From Candidatus Didemnitutus sp. (lineage in GTDB: Bacteria > Verrucomicrobiota > Verrucomicrobiia > Opitutales > Opitutaceae): 6,346 nt of DNA. Each line of letters starts with the position of its first letter. The stretch's first letter is position 1. Shown here in pieces: positions 1 to 5,684 of this stretch. Location of the stretch: positions 1 through 6,346 of the forward strand of contig JAUXOH010000363.1 in NCBI GenBank assembly GCA_030682505.1, given 5' to 3'. The position numbers and the translations under genes are program-made. The notes under the pieces were generated by a model. It saw nothing but the letters and a program-made list of their open reading frames with translations, was not told the DNA's origin and made no database searches.

Positions 1-90
1 GCATTGATCACGAGCCGAGACAAACACACTTCCCGGGGCGAAGGGACAAAAAAGATCGTCGGGCGGTCTGCTTCCGGCATTGTGGCACGC

Positions 91-630
91 ATGGCCACGG
101 TGCTTGTCATTCTCGCGGATGATTTCGAGGAAATCGAAGCCTTCGCCCCCATCGATTTGCTGCGGCGCGCGAGCATGGACGTCACGGTCGCGTCACTCGC
201 GGAGAACCGCCACGCCACGGGGCGCAGCGGCATCACCGTGCATGCGGATGTGGCGTTGAGCGCGATTGGATTTTCGCTCTTCGATTTGGTGTTTCTGCCG
301 GGGGGAGTTGGCGTGAAACATCTCCGCGCGGACGCGCGCGTCGGAGCCCTGGTCAAACGCCATGCCGCCGCGGACCGCTGGCTGGCCGCGATTTGCGCGG
401 CGCCGACCGTGCTGAACGACTGCGGATTGCTCAGCAATCGGCGTTACACGGCCCATTTTTCTGTCGCGTCAGAATTGCCAGCCATCCTGGCCAGTGAGCG
501 GATCGTCACGGATGGTCGAATCACCACGTCTCGCGGGGCGGGAACGGCCGTCGAGTTCGGTCTTCATTTGGTGGCCCTTCTGGGTTCTCCAGACCAAGCC
601 AGAGAAATAGGCAAAGGCATTTGCATCTAG
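91..630 (+). CDS. DJ-1/PfpI family protein (class I glutamine amidotransferase-like fold)
   Basis: This 179-residue protein matches DJ-1/ThiJ/PfpI proteins along its whole length. The N-terminal strand MATVLVILADDFEEIEA carries the conserved acidic residue (E16, equivalent to human DJ-1 E18). VFLPGG lies at about residues 67-72. The nucleophile-elbow cysteine is C102 in AAICAAPTVL, H122 sits in YTAHFS, and the C-terminal TSRGAGTAVEF motif is at about 146-156. Family members act as glyoxalases, deglycases, chaperones or redox sensors in the cytoplasm, and the exact activity cannot be read from sequence. The ATG at 91 was chosen because the DJ-1 fold begins directly there. The reading frame stays open upstream to a TTG at position 4, but those 29 residues look nothing like the family. 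No clear Shine-Dalgarno sequence is visible. The gene is separated from the polysaccharide genes by 161 bases, so it is probably not functionally linked to them. Confidence 0.9.
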   Translation: MATVLVILADDFEEIEAFAPIDLLRRASMDVTVASLAENRHATGRSGITVHADVALSAIGFSLFDLVFLPGGVGVKHLRADARVGALVKRHAAADRWLAAICAAPTVLNDCGLLSNRRYTAHFSVASELPAILASERIVTDGRITTSRGAGTAVEFGLHLVALLGSPDQAREIGKGICI

Positions 631-791
631 GGATTTGCGTGAAAAGCGCATTGCCACGCCACCGTAAAAGCAGTTGGCTGGCGACGGGCCAATTCGGCCC
701 GCTGGTTGGCGACTGGAACTACTCACTACCCCATTGCTCGCTTCTCGATCAGGGAAGCGACCCGGCGAAGCTTTCGTAGAGGATTCTCCCT
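631..791. other. Intergenic gap with two weak hairpins
   Basis: This 161-base gap contains no convincing gene. Two short inverted repeats are visible. CGGGCC (685-690) pairs with GGCCCG (696-701) around a 5-base loop, and CGCTTC (739-744) pairs with GAAGCG (754-759) around a 9-base loop. Neither is followed by a T-tract, so neither is a good intrinsic terminator. A promoter for the polysaccharide operon could lie here, but no convincing -35/-10 pair is seen. Confidence 0.35.
778..783 (+). promoter_or_regulatory. Ribosome binding site of asnB
   Basis: AGAGGA lies 8 bases before the ATG at 792. The spacing is standard, and this is the clearest Shine-Dalgarno match before any gene in the window. 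It supports a start that places the essential cysteine at position 2. Confidence 0.65.
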
Positions 792-2696
792 ATGTGCGGG
801 ATAGCTGGCGTCATCTCTTCCGGAATCGATTCCTTGCGGCGCGAAGCAGCGACTCAACGCATGCTCGGGGCGCAACGGCATCGCGGTCCGGATGAAGACG
901 GCATTTCGACCGAGCGGGATGCGACGCTCGGGATGGTGCGGCTCGCGATCATTGACCCGGCCAATGGCCACCAACCGATGCGCAGCGAGGATGGCCGGTT
1001 CACTCTGGTGTTCAACGGCGCCCTCTACAATTACCGCGCGCTCCAAGCAGAATTTCGCCACGCCGGTTGGAAATTTCGCACCAACAGCGACACCGAGGTG
1101 CTCCTCGCGGCTTATGCCTTGCGGGGCGAAGCCTGTTTGCCGCTCTTCCGCGGCATGTTTGCCTTCGCGATTTGGGACGCCCGCGAACAAGCGCTCTTCG
1201 CCGCGCGCGATGGTCTGGGCATCAAACCGTTCTACTACGCCCGGCTCGAAAGCGGCGGGATCGCATTCGCGTCCGAAATCAATGCCCTGCTGGCGAGCGG
1301 ACTGGTGGCGCGGGATGTTGATCTCGCGGCCGTGGGCGAATACCTCGCGCGGTTCAGCGTGCCGTCGCCCCGGACGATTTATCAGGGAATCGTGAATCTG
1401 CCCCCGGGCCATTGCCTGCGTTTGTCGGCCAAAGGCAGACTCAAAACGGAAGCGTGGTGGCATTTGCCGAGCGCACAAACCGGCGCCCCGCGCGCGGCCA
1501 ACTACGCGGAGTTCGTCCACGGCCTGCGCGCCCAACTCGAGGAGACGATTCGCGCCCATCAGGTCGCCGACGTCCCGGTCGGAGCGTTTCTTTCGGGCGG
1601 CATGGACTCTTCCGCGATCGTGGGCTTGATGACGCGCGGCGGCGCCCGCGAGATGAAAACCTTTTCCCTGGTGTTCGATGAGCCCGGATTCTCCGAAGCG
1701 GCGGACGCCCGGCTTGTGGCGGACACCTTTGGCACCGACCATCATGAATTCTGCCTCACGGGAAAACAACTGGCCGCCGATCTCGCGCGAATCCTGCAGA
1801 CCCTCGACCAGCCGACCGGGGACGGGATCAACACCTACTACGCGAGCCAGATGGCGCACGCGGGCAACGTGAAGGTCGTGCTTTCCGGGCTGGGCGGCGA
1901 CGAACTCTTCGGCAGCTACCCTTCCTTTCGCGATCTCCCCCGGCTCAATGCCCTGTTGCCCGGGTGGCGTTGCCTGCCGCAGACCCTGCAAGCGGCCACG
2001 GTCGGGTTTTTGCACGGCCGTCCCGGCGCGCGTGCCCGCAAGCTCGCTGATTTTCTCACCAACTCCCGCGACCTGCACGAACTCGCCTCGCTCCAACGCC
2101 GGGTGTTGCCCGAATCGGTGCGACTCTCCCTGCTCGCCCCCGAGGCGCGCGCGATCGTGGCGCGCCTGGGACCGCACCATCCCATGCTGGATGATTTTGT
2201 CGCGGACCTGCTCGGCGCCGATGAACACCAAATCATCAGCGCTTGGGAACTCCGGACCTACATGGCCGACGTCCTCTTGCGCGACAGCGATGTCTTCAGC
2301 ATGGCCCACTCGCTGGAACTGCGCGTGCCCCTCATCGACACGCAACTGCTCGCGTGGCTGTGGCCGCAAGCCTCCTATTTCAAACGCGACGCCGCCCACC
2401 CGAAGCGCGCCCTCGCCGACGCGGTCGCCGACCTTGTGCCCGCCGCGATTCGCCACCGGCCGAAGCAAGGCTTCGCGCTGCCCTTCGATCGGTGGATGCG
2501 CAAAGAACTGCGCCCCTTCCTCGACGAGACGTTTTCATCCGCGTCGCTCGCGGCCTGTCCCTGGCTCGACGCGCGCGCGGTGCAGGCAGTCTGGAGTGAC
2601 TATCAGGCGGGCACTGACTCCCGGGCGTGGTCGCGCGTCTGGACCATTGCCGTGCTGATCGCGCGGCTCAACCGACCGGTCGCTGTCGCCGCGTGA
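792..2696 (+). CDS. asnB: Asparagine synthase (glutamine-hydrolysing) type amidotransferase
   Basis: This 634-residue protein has the two-domain AsnB architecture. The N-terminal Ntn glutaminase domain begins MCGIAGV, with catalytic C2 exposed after Met removal. R50 (MVRLAIID), N75-G76 (VFNGALYN) and D100 (NSDTEV) are the expected glutamine-binding positions. The C-terminal synthetase domain has the PP-loop SGGMDSS at residues 268-274 and the downstream SGLGGDELFGSY motif, which bind ATP and activate the carboxylate. Ammonia from glutamine is channelled to an AMP-activated aspartate or similar acid. It is somewhat longer than E. coli AsnB (about 554 residues) and resembles the AsnB paralogues common in polysaccharide clusters. 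It may therefore amidate a sugar acid or other glycan precursor rather than supply free asparagine. The 3' end overlaps the next gene by 4 bases (GTGA), which indicates co-translation with the glycosyltransferase. The enzyme family is certain; the substrate is not. Confidence 0.93.
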   Translation: MCGIAGVISSGIDSLRREAATQRMLGAQRHRGPDEDGISTERDATLGMVRLAIIDPANGHQPMRSEDGRFTLVFNGALYNYRALQAEFRHAGWKFRTNSDTEVLLAAYALRGEACLPLFRGMFAFAIWDAREQALFAARDGLGIKPFYYARLESGGIAFASEINALLASGLVARDVDLAAVGEYLARFSVPSPRTIYQGIVNLPPGHCLRLSAKGRLKTEAWWHLPSAQTGAPRAANYAEFVHGLRAQLEETIRAHQVADVPVGAFLSGGMDSSAIVGLMTRGGAREMKTFSLVFDEPGFSEAADARLVADTFGTDHHEFCLTGKQLAADLARILQTLDQPTGDGINTYYASQMAHAGNVKVVLSGLGGDELFGSYPSFRDLPRLNALLPGWRCLPQTLQAATVGFLHGRPGARARKLADFLTNSRDLHELASLQRRVLPESVRLSLLAPEARAIVARLGPHHPMLDDFVADLLGADEHQIISAWELRTYMADVLLRDSDVFSMAHSLELRVPLIDTQLLAWLWPQASYFKRDAAHPKRALADAVADLVPAAIRHRPKQGFALPFDRWMRKELRPFLDETFSSASLAACPWLDARAVQAVWSDYQAGTDSRAWSRVWTIAVLIARLNRPVAVAA

Positions 2697-3772
2697 AAAC
2701 CGTGTTGCTCAGTCCGGAGCTGTTTCTCGCCGAAGGAGGGATCGCGCGGATCATGCGCCTGTATTTGAAGGCCCTGTGCGACATCGCCGCATCCGGCGAT
2801 CGCGTGGTGAGCATCGTGCTGAATGACGCGCCCGCAGACGATCCGCGTCTCGCCCGTTTTTCCACCGTCGCGCTGCAGGGCAACACCGGTTGCTCCCGCT
2901 CCAAGTGGCATTTTCTGCGGGCCACGCTGAAAGCCGCTTGGCGGGCCGATCGCCTCGTGTGTGGCCACCTCCATCAATTGCCGGTCGCGTGGCTGGCCAA
3001 GCGCTTCAACCCCCGTCTCGATTACTTTCTGGTTGCCCACGGGATTGACGTTTGGCGGCCCTATTCCTTGCTGGAACGGCTCGCCCTGCGCGACGCGCGA
3101 CGGATCCTTTGCATCAGCGATTACACCCGCCGCCAAATGCTGCGCTTTTGTCCGTCGCTCGAACCCGCCCGGTTGGTCGTGGTGCCCAACACCATGGATC
3201 CCGAATTCGTGCCGGCGGAACTTCCGGTCGCCCCCGTGCGCAATCTGCAGGGACCGCGCATTCTCTGCGTGGCGCGCCTGGCGACGACCGATACCTACAA
3301 AGGAGTGGATACCCTCATCGAGGCCCTGCCGTTGGTGCGGCGCCGGTTGCCGCTCGCGCATCTTTGGATCGTGGGCGGCGGGGATGACCTTCCCCGCCTG
3401 CGCGACCTGGCCCGGCGCCTCGGGGTCGAAGTTGCCTGCACCTTCACGGGCATCATTGATGACGACGCCCTGCGCAACGAGTATGCCGCCTGCGACATCT
3501 TCGCCCTGCCCAGCCGCAAGGAGGGATTCGGCCTCGTTTACATCGAAGCGATGAGCCACGGCAAACCCTGCCTGGGGTCCCACTCGGGCGGCGTGCCCGA
3601 AGTGATCGATGATGCTGTCGGCACACTTGCCGCCTACGGCAATATCCCTGAGATTGCCGCTGGCCTGATCGATCTTGCCCAACATCCCCGCGATCCCCAC
3701 ACCGTGCGTGCCCACGCCGACACCTTCGCCTTTCCCTGCTTTCGGCAAAAACTTGACCTCGCTCTCCGCTGA
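2693..3772 (+). CDS. GT4-type glycosyltransferase (GT-B fold)
   Basis: This 359-residue retaining glycosyltransferase is predicted to transfer a sugar from a nucleotide-sugar donor to a growing glycan at the cytoplasmic face of the membrane. The N-terminal Rossmann half starts KTVLLSPELFLAEGGIARI, a glycine-rich acceptor-side loop. VAHGIDVW is at about 114-121 and a CISDYTRRQM segment at about 140-149. The donor-binding half begins around 188 (PRILCVARL) and contains IVGGGDD (about 226-232). The E-x7-E motif has E277 and E285 in KEGFGLVYIEAM, followed by GGVPEVI at about 299-305. The GTG at 2693 was chosen because it overlaps the asnB stop in a GTGA junction and directly precedes the first strand. 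An upstream ATG at 2627 would add 22 unrelated residues lying inside asnB. The TGA stop at 3770-3772 itself overlaps an ATG, described as a separate feature. The donor and acceptor sugars cannot be deduced. Confidence 0.9.
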   Translation: MKTVLLSPELFLAEGGIARIMRLYLKALCDIAASGDRVVSIVLNDAPADDPRLARFSTVALQGNTGCSRSKWHFLRATLKAAWRADRLVCGHLHQLPVAWLAKRFNPRLDYFLVAHGIDVWRPYSLLERLALRDARRILCISDYTRRQMLRFCPSLEPARLVVVPNTMDPEFVPAELPVAPVRNLQGPRILCVARLATTDTYKGVDTLIEALPLVRRRLPLAHLWIVGGGDDLPRLRDLARRLGVEVACTFTGIIDDDALRNEYAACDIFALPSRKEGFGLVYIEAMSHGKPCLGSHSGGVPEVIDDAVGTLAAYGNIPEIAAGLIDLAQHPRDPHTVRAHADTFAFPCFRQKLDLALR

Positions 3773-3801
3773 TGTCCCAACCCGCTGTCCTGACCGCTTG
3801 A
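3772..3801 (+). pseudogene. Possible start-codon stub of a displaced downstream gene (MSQPAVLTA then stop)
   Basis: An ATG overlaps the glycosyltransferase stop codon (TGATG) and opens a reading frame of nine codons, MSQPAVLTA, before a TGA at 3799-3801. Its first seven bases, ATGTCCC, are identical to the first seven bases of both the permease gene (4343) and the ATPase gene (5685). The residues resemble the short variable N-termini of such exporter proteins. I infer that the exporter gene once overlapped the glycosyltransferase stop and was displaced when the first cassette arrived. Chance similarity in so short a stretch cannot be excluded. Confidence 0.35.
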
Positions 3802-3807
3802 GAGCAA

Positions 3808-3860
3808 GACCATCAGACCACGGACTGCAGACCACGAGACCCCGGACCATGAGGGACTAC
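3808..3860 (+). repeat. Left array of GACNAC-type hexamers, copy 1
   Basis: Seven hexamer units follow one another: GACCAT 3808, GACCAC 3816, GACTGC 3823, GACCAC 3830, GACCCC 3838, GACCAT 3845 and GACTAC 3855. Three fit GACNAC exactly and four differ by a base. Spacers are 1-4 bases and mostly purine. The GACCAT at 3845-3850 supplies the first two bases of the start codon of the following gene, and GACTAC is that gene's codons 3 and 4. Confidence 0.7.
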
Positions 3861-4214
3861 ACCAAAATTGAAGCCTGGAGGCTGGCCGACAATCTTACGG
3901 TTGCGATTTACGCGCGAACCCGCCTGTTCCCGCGCGAAGAACTCTACGGCCTCACGAGCCAACTGCGTCGTGCAGCCAGTTCCGTTCCCGCCAATATCGT
4001 CGAAGGTTCAGCTCGTGGGACCAAGCGCGACTATCTGCATTTTCTCTACATCGCCCGGGCTTCGCTTTTGGAAACGCAGTATTTCATCCATCTTGCCGGT
4101 CGTCTCCAATATCTCTCGGAAACTGAAACCACCGCCCTTCAGGCGCAGACCAAACAAACCTTCGCCTGTCTTCACGGCCTTGTCATCGCCGTTGAACGTG
4201 AAGCCGACAATTGA
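3849..4214 (+). CDS. Four-helix bundle protein, S23/IVP-like family (copy 1)
   Basis: This 121-residue protein belongs to the four-helix-bundle family first described from intervening sequences in bacterial 23S rRNA genes. Family hallmarks are RDYTKIEAW at the N-terminus, the block at residues 27-56 with LYGLTSQLRRAASSVPANI and EGSAR, YLHFLYIARASLLETQ at about 62-77, and HLAGRLQYLSE at about 81-91. The prediction is four amphipathic helices, with no signal peptide, membrane segment or catalytic motif. Relatives form oligomeric, basic barrels, and the DGR accessory protein Avd shares the fold, but the role of stand-alone members is unknown. The ATG at 3849 was chosen because it starts the family-conserved region and matches the start of copy 2. 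The frame is open further upstream from 3675, but that part overlaps the glycosyltransferase gene and the repeat array. No Shine-Dalgarno sequence is obvious. Confidence 0.88.
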   Translation: MRDYTKIEAWRLADNLTVAIYARTRLFPREELYGLTSQLRRAASSVPANIVEGSARGTKRDYLHFLYIARASLLETQYFIHLAGRLQYLSETETTALQAQTKQTFACLHGLVIAVEREADN

Positions 4215-4284
4215 GCCGGATTATCGCCGCGACAACCAGTATATGTTCCTCCGGCCTCTCAACTATCAGCACGCCCACCTGATG

Positions 4285-4340
4285 CCAGTCCCGTTGTCTT
4301 GTAGTCCCGTTGTCTTGTGGTCTAGTCGTCGTCCATAGTC
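4285..4340 (+). repeat. Right array of GTNGTC hexamers, copy 1
   Basis: Six units lie at an exact 8-base period: CCAGTC 4285 (degenerate), GTTGTC 4293, GTAGTC 4301, GTTGTC 4309, GTGGTC 4317 and GTCGTC 4325. A degenerate ATAGTC follows at 4335. Within this, the 16-mer AGTCCCGTTGTCTTGT is repeated perfectly in tandem at 4287-4302 and 4303-4318. The unit is the reverse complement of the GACNAC unit upstream of the gene. The array stops 2 bases before the permease ATG. The 70 bases between the four-helix-bundle gene and this array (4215-4284) show nothing recognisable. Confidence 0.8.
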
Positions 4341-4342
4341 TC

Positions 4343-5179
4343 ATGTCCCCCGCCCCACCCGAGTCCGCTACCCTCGTCATCGAAGCCGGCCGCGCCGAGC
4401 GGCATTACTGGCGGGATCTGTGGCGCTACCGGGAACTCCTCGGCTTCCTCGCGTGGCGCGATGTCAAGGTGCGTTACAAGCAGGCGACCCTCGGCGTCGC
4501 GTGGGCCTTGCTGCAACCTGCCGTCACGACCGCCATCTTTGTTTTCGTCTTCGGGCGGTTGGCAAAAATGCCGGATGGCGGCGTTCCCTATCCGCTGCTG
4601 GTGCTCGCCGGGCTGTTGCCCTGGCAGTTGTTCTCCGCCGCGCTTTCCGGCTCGAGCGGCAGCCTGGTTTCCAACGCCAGTCTCATCTCCAAGGTCTATT
4701 TTCCGCGCATGATCGTGCCGCTCTCCGCGCTCGGGGTCGCGCTGATCGATTTCTTCGTGGTGCTGGGACTCTTCCTCGCGGTGTCCCTGTGGTTCGGACA
4801 GATCCCGACGTGGCACTGGCTCCTTCTGCCTGTTTTTGTGTTCATGGCTCTGGCCACGGCTTTTGGACTCGGACTTTGGCTCACGGCCCTGACCGTCAAG
4901 TATCGGGACTTCCGTTTCATCGTGCCGTTCCTGCTCCAGATCGGGATTTTCGTTTCCCCGGTGGGTTACCGCACCGACTTTTTCCCCAACTGGCGCGACC
5001 TGATGGCGCTCAATCCGCTCACCGGGATCATTGATGGCTTCCGGTGGTGCCTTCTCGGTGGGCAGCAGAATCTCTCGACGTGGAGTCTGGTGAGTTCGTC
5101 CACGTTAATCGTGGTGATGATCGTCGCGGGAACGTGGTTCTTCCGTCGCACAGAGAAGAAATTCGCGGATATCATTTAG
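4343..5179 (+). CDS. Polysaccharide ABC exporter permease (ABC-2 type, Wzm-like)
   Basis: This 278-residue integral membrane protein matches Wzm/TagG/RfbA-type permeases, which export O-antigen, capsule or teichoic-acid chains across the cytoplasmic membrane with a Wzt-type ATPase. The cytoplasmic N-terminus carries the typical YWRDLWRYRELLGFLAWRD and VRYKQATLGVAWALLQP segments (about 22-59), which include the amphipathic interface helix. Six hydrophobic segments are visible at about 50-71, 84-103, 127-150, 158-183, 192-207 and 246-267. YRDFRFIVPFLLQI and SPVGYR (about 188-210) and the C-terminal FRRTEKKFADII are family signatures. The ATG at 4343 was chosen because the frame upstream runs back into the repeat array to a TTG at 4310. 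No Shine-Dalgarno sequence precedes the ATG, because the bases immediately upstream are the repeat array. The partner ATPase gene lies 505 bases downstream instead of directly adjacent, owing to the second cassette. Confidence 0.92.
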   Translation: MSPAPPESATLVIEAGRAERHYWRDLWRYRELLGFLAWRDVKVRYKQATLGVAWALLQPAVTTAIFVFVFGRLAKMPDGGVPYPLLVLAGLLPWQLFSAALSGSSGSLVSNASLISKVYFPRMIVPLSALGVALIDFFVVLGLFLAVSLWFGQIPTWHWLLLPVFVFMALATAFGLGLWLTALTVKYRDFRFIVPFLLQIGIFVSPVGYRTDFFPNWRDLMALNPLTGIIDGFRWCLLGGQQNLSTWSLVSSSTLIVVMIVAGTWFFRRTEKKFADII

Positions 5180-5180
5180 A

Positions 5181-5239
5181 GAACACCGGACAACGAGACC
5201 ACTGACCACGAGACACTCGACCTATCTGTGCGGGACTAT
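5181..5239 (+). repeat. Left array of GACNAC-type hexamers, copy 2
   Basis: Units read GAACAC 5181 (degenerate), GACAAC 5189, GACCAC 5197, GACCAC 5204, GACACT 5212 and GACCTA 5219 (both degenerate), with 1-2 base spacers. After a 9-base gap there is GACTAT at 5234, which forms codons 3 and 4 of the gene. The 14 bases at 5189-5202 can pair with 5653-5666 in the right array at 13 of 14 positions. Confidence 0.7.
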
Positions 5240-5620
5240 AAGAAAATCGAGGCTTGGAAGCTGGCAGATGATCTGACCGTGGCCATCTACGTGCAGACCC
5301 ATGGGTTTCCCCGCGAGGAACTCTACGGCCTGACCAGTCAGCTACGGCGCGCCGCAAGTTCGGTTCCGGCCAACATCGTGGAGGGATCAGCCCGCGAGAC
5401 GCTGCGAGACTATCTGCATTTTCTTCATATTGCCCGGGCGTCCCTGTCTGAGACCCAATATTTCGTCCACCTGGCAAATCGCCTTGGCGACCTCAGCGAA
5501 ACCGACGCGCCCCAACTTCACCCACAAATCAAGCAAGTCTTCGCCTGCCTCCACGGACTGATACAAGCGTTCGCCCGCGAAGCCAATCACCCCGACTCTG
5601 GCATTGCCCGTCGTCCGTAG
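5228..5620 (+). CDS. Four-helix bundle protein, S23/IVP-like family (copy 2)
   Basis: This 130-residue paralogue is about 76% identical to the first copy over 121 aligned residues (92 matches counted by eye). Residues 27-56 are completely identical. Differences concentrate in the loop at about residues 22-26, at about 87-104 and at the C-terminus. The GTG start at 5228 is supported because GTG-CGG-GAC-TAT aligns codon by codon with ATG-AGG-GAC-TAC of the first copy. The last residues (ARRP) and the TAG stop at 5618-5620 are read from the beginning of the right repeat array, so this protein is 9 residues longer than copy 1. No Shine-Dalgarno sequence is seen. Like copy 1 it has no catalytic motif and its function is unknown. 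Conservation of the protein despite many synonymous changes argues that it is functional. Confidence 0.88.
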   Translation: MRDYKKIEAWKLADDLTVAIYVQTHGFPREELYGLTSQLRRAASSVPANIVEGSARETLRDYLHFLHIARASLSETQYFVHLANRLGDLSETDAPQLHPQIKQVFACLHGLIQAFAREANHPDSGIARRP

Positions 5621-5674
5621 TCTGTTGTCCGTGGTCTTGTAGTCTGTTGTCCGTGGTCTCGTAGTCCTGTCGTC
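5610..5674 (+). repeat. Right array of nine GTNGTC hexamers, copy 2
   Basis: Nine exact GTNGTC units start at 5610, 5617, 5624, 5631, 5639, 5646, 5653, 5661 and 5669. The variable base reads C, A, T, G, A, T, G, A, C. Every spacer is 1 or 2 pyrimidines. A higher-order 22-base unit is repeated at 5619-5640 and 5641-5662 with a single difference. The first two units overlap the end of the four-helix-bundle gene, and its TAG stop lies inside the GTAGTC at 5617. Confidence 0.85.
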
Positions 5675-5684
5675 TTCTCCCCCC

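Larger units (their letters stand above)
3792..4342 (+). mobile_element. Putative repeat-bounded four-helix-bundle cassette, copy 1
   Basis: This unit is a left array of GACNAC-like hexamers, one four-helix-bundle gene, a 70-base spacer and a right array of GTNGTC hexamers. It sits between the glycosyltransferase and permease genes, which would otherwise be adjacent. The same organisation recurs at 5181-5674. ATGTCCC occurs on both sides (3772-3778 and 4343-4349), which could be a target duplication or shared gene-start sequence. No transposase is present, so if the unit is mobile it must be moved in trans or by another route. The outer boundaries are approximate. Confidence 0.4.
5181..5674 (+). 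mobile_element. Putative repeat-bounded four-helix-bundle cassette, copy 2
   Basis: This second unit has the same order as copy 1: GACNAC array, four-helix-bundle gene, GTNGTC array. It lies between the permease and ATPase genes of one exporter, a pair usually adjacent or overlapping. The left array begins 2 bases after the permease stop, and the right array ends 10 bases before the ATPase ATG, so the cassette fills almost the whole junction. No transposase or clear target duplication was found for this copy. Mobility is inferred only from recurrence and position. Confidence 0.4.

Noticed and set aside
4..90. N-terminal extension of the DJ-1/PfpI gene from a TTG start
   Set aside because: The 29 extra residues are charged and unlike the family, and the conserved fold begins exactly at the ATG at 91.
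685..701. Intrinsic terminator after the DJ-1 gene
   Set aside because: The stem is only 6 base pairs and no T-run follows it.
726..2468. 580-codon open frame on the minus strand opposite asnB
   Set aside because: It is antisense to a certain asnB gene, and its translation is low-complexity and rich in Arg, Gly, Glu and Ala without family motifs. This is the usual shadow of GC-rich codon use.
2603..3850. 415-codon open frame on the minus strand opposite the glycosyltransferase
   Set aside because: It mirrors the glycosyltransferase gene and shows no recognisable domain. The opposite strand has clear GT4 motifs.
3849..5620. 23S rRNA gene carrying an intervening sequence
   Set aside because: Although the protein family is named for that setting, the flanking DNA is protein-coding and no rRNA sequence is seen.
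5610..5674. CRISPR-like array
   Set aside because: The repeat unit is 6 bases and the spacers are 1-2 bases, far too short. No cas genes are present.
3808..5674. Diversity-generating retroelement
   Set aside because: The four-helix-bundle fold is related to Avd, but no reverse transcriptase, template repeat or variable repeat is visible in the window.
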